In this document: positions 56,477-64,000 of the stretch, in pieces
Position numbering within the stretch: position 1 is the stretch's first letter
How the letters are laid out: the number at the start of each line of letters is the position of its first letter
Source of the DNA: Thermoplasmata archaeon
Lineage (GTDB): Archaea > Thermoplasmatota > Thermoplasmata > Methanomassiliicoccales > Methanomethylophilaceae
NCBI GenBank assembly: GCA_015063135.1
Contig: SUTA01000002.1
Coordinates: 1 to 64,000 of the forward strand
Length of the DNA stretch: 64,000 nucleotides
Direction: 5' to 3'
Translations under genes and position numbers: made by a program
Notes under the pieces: generated by a model
Told to the model about the DNA's origin: nothing
What the model saw: only the letters and a program-made list of their open reading frames with translations
Database searches by the model: none

Positions 56477-57333
56477 TTCTGCGACCCCACGCTTGTTCCG
56501 GTCATCTCGACGAACACGTCCTCGAGGTTGGTGTTCCTGATGGTCACGTTATCCGCATCGTCCAGGGAGGAAACGAACTCCTTGGCCTCCTCCCTGCTCT
56601 TGAAGTACCTGTACTGGGTCTTGCCGCCTTCCATGTACTCGACCGCCGTCGACCCGACACGGTCGCAGAGCACCCTGGGCTCGTCCAATGCTATGACCTT
56701 GCCGTGGTTGATGATCCCGACGCGGTCGCACAGGGACTCGGCCTCCTCGATGTAATGGGTGGTCAGGAAGATGGTGGTCCCCCTCTGGTGGAGGCTCCTC
56801 AGGACGTCCCAGAGCAGGCGCCTGGCGTTGATGTCCAGGCCCGATGTGGGCTCGTCGAGGAAGAGGACCTTGGGCTGGTGCAGCATGGCGCAGACGATGG
56901 CGGCGCGCTTCTTCCAGCCTCCGGACAGGGAGTCCACGGGCTTGTCCAGGTACTCCTGGAGCCCGAAGTACTCGGTGAGCTCCGCGATGCGCTTCTCCCT
57001 CTCCTTCTTCGGGATCAGATGGTACATCGCATGCGATATCATGTTCTCCCTGATGGTCAGGTCCTTGTCCAGCGAGATCTGCTGCTGGATGACGCCCATG
57101 CGGTCCTTGGCCCTTATAGGGTCCTCTGATACGTCGATGCCGTCCACGAAGATCCTCCCGGAATCGAAGCGGACGAGCGTGGAGATGCATCTGACGGTAG
57201 TGGTCTTGCCGGCGCCGTTGGGCCCGAGGAATCCGAAGAACTCGCCCTCCCCGACCCTCAGGTCGAGGCCGTCCAGCGCCCTCTTGTCCCCAAAGGTCTT
57301 GACGAGGTCCTCGATGACGATTATGTCCCCCAT
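56473..57333 (-). CDS. ABC-2 type exporter ATP-binding protein (DrrA-like)
   Basis: 286 residues. Walker A GPNGAGKTTT (about 37), Q-loop, signature LSGGWKKRAAI (about 138), Walker B VLFLDEPTSGLD (about 158), switch TTHYIEEAE, and a C-terminal DrrA-type extension. It powers the neighbouring permease. TGA stop in an ATGA overlap. A TATA-like stretch near 57371-57383 on plus precedes it. Confidence 0.93.
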   Translation of the reverse strand: MGDIIVIEDLVKTFGDKRALDGLDLRVGEGEFFGFLGPNGAGKTTTVRCISTLVRFDSGRIFVDGIDVSEDPIRAKDRMGVIQQQISLDKDLTIRENMISHAMYHLIPKKEREKRIAELTEYFGLQEYLDKPVDSLSGGWKKRAAIVCAMLHQPKVLFLDEPTSGLDINARRLLWDVLRSLHQRGTTIFLTTHYIEEAESLCDRVGIINHGKVIALDEPRVLCDRVGSTAVEYMEGGKTQYRYFKSREEAKEFVSSLDDADNVTIRNTNLEDVFVEMTGTSVGSQK

Positions 57334-57394
57334 CGTATGTCACCGTGTACTATCGCCTGGATTATTCTTCCAATACATAAATCAAACTAACTAT

Positions 57395-57488
57395 CCATGA
57401 TGCTGGTCATGGCGACCGCCCGTCAGGGTAAATATATCGCATCGGAGATAACATCCTAATTGGAGATTGCATCCAACAGAGCGGAGGA
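57395..57488 (+). promoter_or_regulatory. cobN promoter region
   Basis: TATA box AATATAT (57431-57437) predicts a start near 57460 and a leader of about 35 bases with a GGAGGA ribosome site (about 57483-57488) before the ATG at 57495. Upstream lies an inverted repeat CCATGA-N6-TCATGG (57395-57412) that could bind a regulator shared with the divergent ABC operon. Confidence 0.45.
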
Positions 57489-57494
57489 GAGCGG

Positions 57495-60400
57495 ATGAGG
57501 TACGTCAACATCTCGATCGGCACCAGCGACAGCTACCTGATGAACAAGGCGGTGTCAGATGTCATCGGCATGGGGTACGACGTCGAATACCGCAACTTCG
57601 ACGGCCCGGAGCTGGACGAGGACCCCCTTCTGCTCGCAGAGGCATTGGGAATCATAGCGAAGGCCGACTTCGTGACCATCAAGGTCCACGGCGACACCTC
57701 CTACTGCAAGAAGTTCGACAGGATCGAGGAGGCCCTGATCACCTATCGCGTTTGCACCCATCTCGTCTGCACCGACAGGCCGGTCACGGAGAAGTACAGG
57801 CCGTTGTTCCTGTGCTCCGATTCCGACTACGACCTGGTGATGGCCTACTCCGTGCTCGGGGGCGAAGGCAACTTCAGGGGCATCGTCGAATGGGCACTGA
57901 ACAGGTTCGGCGGCCAGGAGATCCCGCTGCCGGAGCCGGAGCACCCGCTGACCGAGGGCATATACATGCCCGGGTCGGACGACCACTCGATCCCGGATTT
58001 CATCGACAGCCTGGATCGCTCAAAGGTCACCATAGGCATATTCTTCCACCAGAAGCAGTGGACCAACGGCAACACCGACCACATAGACGGTCTGATCCAG
58101 GCCGTCCAGGAGCTAGGCGGGAGCCCCGTCCCCCTGTTCTTCAACACCCAGGAGGACAAGATCGACCGCTCCAAGGGCATCAAGAGGCTGCTCGGCGAGG
58201 ACCTCACCAGGGACGGCGAGCCCGTCCTGGACTGCATAATCAACACCATGAGCTTCAGCCAGACCCTCATCGCCACCCCGGGAGCGGGAGAGCAGGTCAG
58301 CGAGGACAATTTCTACATGAGGTACGGTGTGCCCGTGCTACAGGCCATGATACTCAGCTCGTCCGAGGAGACATGGGCGGACGGCCTTGAGGGCCTCAGC
58401 CCCTCCGAGGTGGCGTACAGCGTGGCGCACCCGGAGTTCGACGGCCAGATAATCACCGTCCCCTGCTCCAGCACCGAGACCGGGCCGGACAACAGCCGCT
58501 GCTGCAGGAGCATATCCGACAGGGCCCTCCGCATAGCGGATATGGCCATAATGTGGGGGAGGCTACGCCGCAAGGCCAATAGCGACAGGAGGGTGGCCAT
58601 CCTCCTTTACCAATACCCCGCGAAGAGCGCGGACATGGGCGGGGCCAGCGGCCTCGACACCTTCGCCAGCGTCGTGAACGTCCTCCGCAGCATGAGGGAG
58701 CGCGGATACGACGTGGGGGACCACATACCCGAGGACTCCGAGGAGCTCGTAGGGATACTGCAGGCCGGGCTCACTAACGACACCCAATGGCTGTCCGACG
58801 GCGAGGTCAGGAAGCGCTCCGTCGACCTCATCCCGCCGGAGCAGTACGACGTATGGTACAGGGAGCTCTCGGAGAAGGCCAGGGATGCGATTGACAGGGA
58901 CTGGGGGAAGCCCCCGGGAGACGTCTACACCTCTGGGAAGGACATCATCGTGCCGGGCACCGTCTTCGGCAACATCCTGGTGGGCTTCCAGCCGGACCGG
59001 AGCAGGAACCTGCAGGCCGACTACCACGACCCCAACGTCGTCCATCCGCACCAGTACTACGCCTACTACAAGTGGCTCCGCCACGACTTCGGGGCGGACG
59101 CCGTCATCCACGTCGGGACCCACGGGACCCTCGAATGGCTGCCCGGCAAGGCCGTGGCGCTCGGGGAGGACTGCTGCCCCGATTACATCCTCGCATCGCT
59201 TCCGGACATCTACCCGTACATCATAGGGAACCCGGGGGAGGGGACCCAGGCCAAGAGGCGCTCCGCGGCCGTGATCGTCGACCACATGATCCCGTCCATG
59301 GCCCGCTCCGGGAGCTACGACGACATCCTGGAGCTGGAGGGCGTCCTGCAGAACTACATGGCCGCCAGGACCCAGATGCAGACGGAGAACCAGGCCCTCA
59401 TCCTCGGGAAGATCAGGGAGGTCCTGGGCAGGATGGAGATGTTCGACGACGCCCGCCTGTCCCCGGACTGCACGGACGAGGAGCTGGACGGCGCCGTAGA
59501 CAGGATCTACGACTACGTCATCGACATCAAGGAGAACCTCATCAAGGACGGGCTTCACATCCTCGGCGACGTCCCCGAAGGCAAGAGGCTCCAGGAGAAA
59601 GTCTACAGCATGGTGAGGGTGGACAACGGGGAGGTCCCCTCCCTGCGCCGCGCCATAGCCGAATCCCTGGGATACGACATCCTGGACATCCAGAACAACC
59701 CATCCCAGACCGACGGGCGCACCGGGCTCCTCAAGGGGCAGGTCCTGGAGGACGTGGAGACCAGGACGGAATCCCTCATAGAGTCGTTCGACGCGGCCGG
59801 ATTCCGCGAGGAGGACTGCCTGAGGCTCGCAGAGGGCTACCATTCCGGGGACGTCGATTCCGCCGTCTCGTTCATATGCGGCAGCATCCACCCCAACCTG
59901 ATGAGGATGGGCGACGAGATATCCAGCGTAATGGACGCCCTCGAGGGCAAGTACATCGAACCGGGCCCGTCGGGATGCCCCACGAGGGGCAGGGCCCAGA
60001 TCCTCCCCACCGGCAGGAACTTCTACTCCCTCGACCCGGACTCCGTCCCCTGGCACTCCAGCTGGGAGATCGGGAAGCGCATGGCCGACCAGATGATCCA
60101 GAGGTACGTCGACGAGCACGGCGCCTACCCCAGGAACATCGGCATAGTGATGTGGGCCACGGACACCATGAAGACCGGGGGCGACGACACCGCCTACGTC
60201 CTCTGGCTGCTGGGCATCCGCCCGGTCTGGACCGGCTACGCCGGGAGGGTCAAGGACCTGGAGGTCATCCCCGTCTCCGAGCTGGGCAGGCCCAGGATAG
60301 ACGTCACTCTGAGGATCAGCGGGCTGTTCAGGGACACCTTCCCGAACCTCGTCAGGATGATCGACCGCGCGGTCCAGAAGGTCATGGGGCTGGACGAGTC

Positions 60401-61223
60401 CGAGGAGGAGAACTACATACTGGCGAACCTCCGCCGCGACATAGTGCTGGCGATAGAAGAGGGCATACCCGAGGACAGGGCCAGGGAGGATGCCGCGTTC
60501 CGCATATTCGGGGACGCCCCCGGCACATACGGCGCCGGGTCCAACATCCTGGTAAGCACCTCGGACTGGCAGGACAGGGGCGAGCTCGGCCTGATCTACC
60601 GCAACTACGGGGAGTACGCCTACGGGGTCGGCAGGTACGGTGACAGGAGGGCGGACGCGTTCAGGCACAGGCTGATGAGCATGGACGTCACCGTGAAGAA
60701 CAGCGTCAGCAGGGAGTACGACATGTTCGACAACGACGACGTGTACACCTACCTCGGGGGCCTGAACGCCGCGGTCATGTCCGTGAAGGGGGAGATGCCG
60801 GAGTCCATGATAGGGTTCTCAGCGGATACGTCCAACCTGAAGACCAGGACCATCGACGAGGAGGGCAGGTACATCTTCCGCAGCAAGATCAACAACCCGA
60901 AGTGGGTCGAGGGCCTGAAGCCCCACGGGTTCAAGGGCGCCCAGGAGATCTCCAAGATGACCGAGTACGTCTTCGGATGGGACGCCACCTCCGACATAAT
61001 CGAGGGCTGGGAGTACAAGTCGATAGCCGAGAACTTCCTCTTCGACAGGGAGAACGCCGAATGGTTCAGGGATGCGAACCCGTACGCCATGATGGAGGTC
61101 GTCTCCAGGCTGCTGGAAGCCATAGGCAGGGGGATGTGGGACGCCGACGAGGACATGAAGCGGAGGCTGCAGGACCTCTACGAGGACCTGGAGGGGGACC
61201 TCGAGGGCCTCAACGACAGCCGA
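57495..61223 (+). CDS. cobN: CobN/BchH-type metal chelatase large subunit
   Basis: 1242 residues, the normal size of CobN. The catalytic subunit that inserts cobalt (or Mg in BchH) into a tetrapyrrole. Family segments: HVGTHGTLEWLPGKAVALG (about 535), GTYGAGSNILVSTSDWQDR (about 1015), NPKWVEGLKPHGFKGAQEIS and WDATSDIIEGWEY near the end. It works with the ChlI- and ChlD-type ATPase subunits encoded next. It ends GLNDS at CGA 61221-61223, the expected C-terminus. The frame is open to 61346 through the chlI promoter. The first 560 codons were read and contain no CGA. Confidence 0.92.
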
Positions 61224-61299
61224 GCTGGATTAATCCCCCAACATGATTATAACCGCGGTACCGTTACCTGGTGTCATAATCCAGCAAGACTAGCTCGGC
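61219..61299 (+). promoter_or_regulatory. chlI promoter with nested inverted repeats
   Basis: Between cobN and chlI there is a TATA element ATTATAA (61246-61252). Two nested inverted repeats surround it: GCCGAGCT (61219-61226) with AGCTCGGC (61292-61299), and GCTGGATTA (61224-61232) with TAATCCAGC (61277-61285). They could form a long hairpin or operator controlling chelatase ATPase expression. Confidence 0.45.
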
Positions 61300-61309
61300 G
61301 GGTGAAAAG

Positions 61310-62335
61310 ATGGAGAAGACGCTGTTCCCATTCGTATCTATCGTAGGCCAGGAAGACATGAAGCTGGCACTGCTTCTGAACATAGTGGATCCCAGCATCG
61401 GAGGGGTCCTCGTCAAGGGCGAGAAGGGCACCGCCAAATCCACCACGGTGAGGTCCCTCAACCAGGTCCTCCCCGACGTGACCTCGGCCGACGGATGCCC
61501 GTTCAACTGCGACCCGTCCCGCCCGGACAGGCTCTGCCCCTACTGCGAGGGGAAGCTCTCCGCCGGCATCGACCTGAAGCCCGTAACCAGGAGGATGAGG
61601 GTCATCGAGCTCCCTCTGAGCGCCACCGAGGACCGCGTGGCCGGCACTTTGGACATAGAGCACGTGCTCAAGACAGGGGAGAAGAAGTTCGAGCCCGGCG
61701 TCCTCGCCCAGGCCAACGGGAACCTCCTGTACGTGGACGAGGTCAACCTCCTGGACGACCACATAGTCGACCTGCTCCTGGATTCCGCCGCCATGGGGGT
61801 CAACTACATCGAAAGGGAGGGCGTGTCGTTCTCCCACCCGTCCCGCTTCATCCTGGTGGGGACCATGAACCCGGAGGAGGGCGATCTGAGGCCGCAGCTC
61901 CTGGACAGGTTCGGCCTCTCCGTTGAAGTGCGCGGCGACCGCGACATGGAGCAGAGGATGGAGGTGGTCCGCAGGAGGATCGCCTTCGACTCGGACCCCG
62001 AAGGGTTCCTGAAGGCTCACAGGAAGGAGTCCGAAGAGCTCAAAGCCTCCCTGGAGAAGGCCCGCTCCATCCTGCCGGATGTCACATCCGATGACGGCGT
62101 CCTCAGGGGCATAGTGTCCGTCACCACCAGCTTCGGCATAGACGGCCACCGCGCAGACATCACGATGATGAAGGCCGCGAAGGCCAACGCGGCCCTCGAG
62201 GGGAGGAAGGCGGTCACGAAGGACGATGTCCGCAGGGTCGCCCCGCTGGTCCTCTCCCACCGCATCAGGAGGCGCCCCTTCGAGGAGGCCGCCTTCGACA
62301 CCGAGGAGCTCGAGAGATGCCTCCAATCGATGTGA
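61310..62335 (+). CDS. magnesium/cobalt chelatase ATPase subunit ChlI
   Basis: A 341-residue AAA+ protein. Walker A KGEKGTAKST (about 35), a CPFNCDP...LCPYCEG insert with four Cys (zinc-like, as in archaeal and CobS/ChlI proteins), Walker B LLYVDEVNLLDDH, sensor GTMNPEEG, and the arginine-finger region LLDRFGLSVEVRG. It energises CobN together with the ChlD-type subunit. TGA stop; overlaps the next gene by 19 bases. Confidence 0.92.
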   Translation: MEKTLFPFVSIVGQEDMKLALLLNIVDPSIGGVLVKGEKGTAKSTTVRSLNQVLPDVTSADGCPFNCDPSRPDRLCPYCEGKLSAGIDLKPVTRRMRVIELPLSATEDRVAGTLDIEHVLKTGEKKFEPGVLAQANGNLLYVDEVNLLDDHIVDLLLDSAAMGVNYIEREGVSFSHPSRFILVGTMNPEEGDLRPQLLDRFGLSVEVRGDRDMEQRMEVVRRRIAFDSDPEGFLKAHRKESEELKASLEKARSILPDVTSDDGVLRGIVSVTTSFGIDGHRADITMMKAAKANAALEGRKAVTKDDVRRVAPLVLSHRIRRRPFEEAAFDTEELERCLQSM

Positions 62336-64000
62336 GCTTCCCGTTCACGGCCGTCTACGGCATGGACGATGCCAAGCGCGCCATAGAGTGCGCCCTGGTG
62401 AACCCCAGGATCCGCACCGTCCTCATCAGGGGAGGCCCGGGGACGGCCAAGACCGTGCTCTCCAGGGCCATGGGAGGCATCTCCGGGAGAAGGATCGTCA
62501 ACATCCCGCTCAACGTGACCTATGACCAGCTCTTCGGCGGCATGGACATGGATTCCACCGTGCGCGTGGGGCGGGCGGTGGCCCAGAACGGGCTGCTTTC
62601 CCGCGCCGACGGGGGGATCGTCTACGTCGATGACATCAATCTGATGGACCAGGCCATGCTATCCGAGCTCCTGGACAGCGTCGTCTCGGGGCACGTCGTC
62701 CTCGAGAGGGAGGGGGTCTCGTCCGATTATTCGTTCGATTCCATCCTCGTGGCCACCATGAATCCCTCGGATTCGGACATCAGCCCGCACCTCCTGGACA
62801 GGTTCGACGTGTGCGCATATGCGATCCCCCCGGACGTGGAGGGGTCCCACGAGGAGATCCTAAGAAGGAACATCGCATTCTACGAGGACCCGGAGGGTTT
62901 CCGGGAGCTGTACTCCGAATCTGAGAAGGCCGAGCGTGAGAAGGTAGCTAGGGCCCGCAGGCTCCTGCCCCTGGTCCGGATATCCGACGACCTACTGGCC
63001 GTCGCGGTCGAGCTGACCGCGAAGGTCGGCGCGGATGGGTTCCGCGGGGACCTCGCCATGGTCAACGCCTCCATGGCCCTTGCCGCGCTCGACGGCAGGG
63101 ACGAGGTCGTAAAGAAGGATGTGGAGGAGGCCGCCATGATATGCCTGGCGCACCGCCGCAACCCGTTCCAGCAGCCTCCCCCCGCGCCGCCGCAGCCCCC
63201 AGAGGAGCAGGATGAGGGTGAAAGAGAGGAGCCCGACGACCCCCAGCGGGACGACGACACCCCGCAGAACGAGGACCCGCAGGATGGGGAAGACGGGGAG
63301 AGGGAACCGCCGCAGCCCCCGGACATGCAGGACTTCCAGCAGATGCTGGAGGACATGGTCTTCGAGATCGGGGAGCAGTTCAGGGTCATCGACTACCTGG
63401 CCGACGGGAATGTGAGGATCGCCCGCACGTCCAGCAGGAAGGGCCGCAGGGCCATGGCCGAGAGCTCGGACTCCACGGGCCGCTACTGCCGCAGCCGGAT
63501 CCCCGACGGGAAGACCCACGACCTGGCCTTCGATGCGACCATAAGGGCCGCGGCGCCGTATCAGCGCACCAGGGACCACGGCGGGCTGGCGATATCGATC
63601 CAGCCCCAAGACATCAGGGAGAAGGTCCGCGAGAGGCGCTCCGGATGCACCATACTGTTCCTGGTCGATGCCAGCGGGTCCCTCGGAGCGAGAAGGAGGA
63701 TGGCGGCGGTCAAGGGAGCCGTCCTCTCCATGCTCCGCGACAGCTACGTCAAGAGGGACAGGGTCGGGATGATGGCCTTCAGGAGGGACTCCGCCGAGCT
63801 CATACTCCCGCCGACCAGGTCCGTGGAGTACAGCTACAGGAAGCTGGAGGAGCTTCCGACCGGGGGGAAGACCCCGCTGTCCGACGCCCTGGTCACCGTG
63901 GGGGAGTTCATGACCTCCTACTCCCGCTCCCATCAGGGGGAGGCGTGCTACGTCGTCCTGATATCCGACGGGCGCGGGAACGTGACGTTCAGGGAGGGAT
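62317..64000 (+). CDS. chelatase subunit ChlD (AAA+ plus VWA), cut by the window end
   Basis: At least 561 residues, no stop before the window ends. An N-terminal AAA+ domain with Walker A GGPGTAKTVLS (about 33), Walker B IVYVDDINLMD and ATMNPSDSD, an acidic Pro-rich linker (about 285-335), then a von Willebrand A domain with the MIDAS motif LVDASGSLG (about 448) and VVLISDGRGN near the edge. It bridges ChlI and CobN. The start ATG 62317 lies within the end of chlI. Confidence 0.9.
   Translation, partial: MPPIDVSFPFTAVYGMDDAKRAIECALVNPRIRTVLIRGGPGTAKTVLSRAMGGISGRRIVNIPLNVTYDQLFGGMDMDSTVRVGRAVAQNGLLSRADGGIVYVDDINLMDQAMLSELLDSVVSGHVVLEREGVSSDYSFDSILVATMNPSDSDISPHLLDRFDVCAYAIPPDVEGSHEEILRRNIAFYEDPEGFRELYSESEKAEREKVARARRLLPLVRISDDLLAVAVELTAKVGADGFRGDLAMVNASMALAALDGRDEVVKKDVEEAAMICLAHRRNPFQQPPPAPPQPPEEQDEGEREEPDDPQRDDDTPQNEDPQDGEDGEREPPQPPDMQDFQQMLEDMVFEIGEQFRVIDYLADGNVRIARTSSRKGRRAMAESSDSTGRYCRSRIPDGKTHDLAFDATIRAAAPYQRTRDHGGLAISIQPQDIREKVRERRSGCTILFLVDASGSLGARRRMAAVKGAVLSMLRDSYVKRDRVGMMAFRRDSAELILPPTRSVEYSYRKLEELPTGGKTPLSDALVTVGEFMTSYSRSHQGEACYVVLISDGRGNVTFREG

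Noticed and set aside
1-64000. CRISPR arrays, tRNA or rRNA genes, prophage
   Set aside because: No regularly spaced repeats, no cloverleaf with a GGTTCGAATCC-like T-arm, no rRNA-like sequence and no phage structural genes were seen.

Overview
The window comes from a high-GC archaeon. Archaeal SRP54, an archaeal PheT, class I HMG-CoA reductase, a proteasome beta subunit, TrmY, the KH/beta-CASP nuclease FttA, and TATA boxes about 25 bp upstream of leaderless or short-leadered starts all point that way. Two genes are interrupted only by an in-frame TAG, which suggests a pyrrolysine-decoding lineage. My inference is Methanomassiliicoccales/Methanomethylophilaceae (Thermoplasmatota). No mcr, pyl, rRNA or tRNA gene is present to confirm this.

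Main observation: CGA behaves as a stop codon. I read more than 4,000 codons of clear genes codon by codon (PheT, SRP54, PurB, the FAD oxidase, CoaD-NTPase, half of CobN and others) and found no in-frame CGA. Yet 32 of the 59 gene ends I can place fall on an in-frame CGA where the family or the composition says the protein should end. About 26 of these frames then run on for tens to hundreds of codons through the next gene, promoter or terminator. Of the other ends, 24 are TGA, 3 are TAA and none is TAG. Five convergent gene pairs end on one shared palindrome CGATCG (one pair now split by an insertion sequence), and a sixth pair ends on an overlapping TCGA. CDS ends below are given at the CGA where this applies, and the evidence says how far the frame stays open under the standard code.

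Layout. 1-5400: a gene fragment, a membrane protein, a PPOx-like protein, purB, a lipoprotein-like protein and a coiled-coil protein. 5400-12100: a candidate small RNA, then srp54, trmY, a zinc-ribbon gene, a CoaD-NTPase fusion, and an FAD-linked oxidase with etfB and etfA. 12100-15400 (minus strand): bcp, pheT and hmgA. 15500-18450: a membrane protein whose 3' end was displaced by an IS110/IS1111-type element, facing another membrane protein. 18500-28200: rubrerythrin, a chagasin-like inhibitor, fttA, psmB, Fe-ADH, ppx, ppk and hisD. 28400-37200: TrkA/TrkH potassium uptake, a TPR-like protein, an AAA ATPase plus DUF4435 pair resembling PARIS, exonuclease VII, a thioesterase, a zinc-ribbon membrane protein and a degenerate DnaQ-like protein. 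37300-46900: an AddAB-like nuclease/helicase pair, a P-type ATPase with an internal TAG, and a DnaQ-type exonuclease with a YdeI-like protein. 47300-52400: a secreted acidic protein, then a DUF4956, VTC and beta-helix cluster, then two small proteins. 52500-57300: an acyltransferase, an SMR transporter pair with its likely regulator, SfsA and an ABC exporter. 57500-64000: cobaltochelatase-type CobN, ChlI and ChlD.

Functional links. Ppk and Ppx make and degrade polyphosphate, and the VTC-domain protein suggests a second polyphosphate-related locus. The FAD oxidase and EtfAB form an electron-transfer unit. CobN, ChlI and ChlD form one metal-chelatase operon for corrinoid or related tetrapyrrole synthesis.
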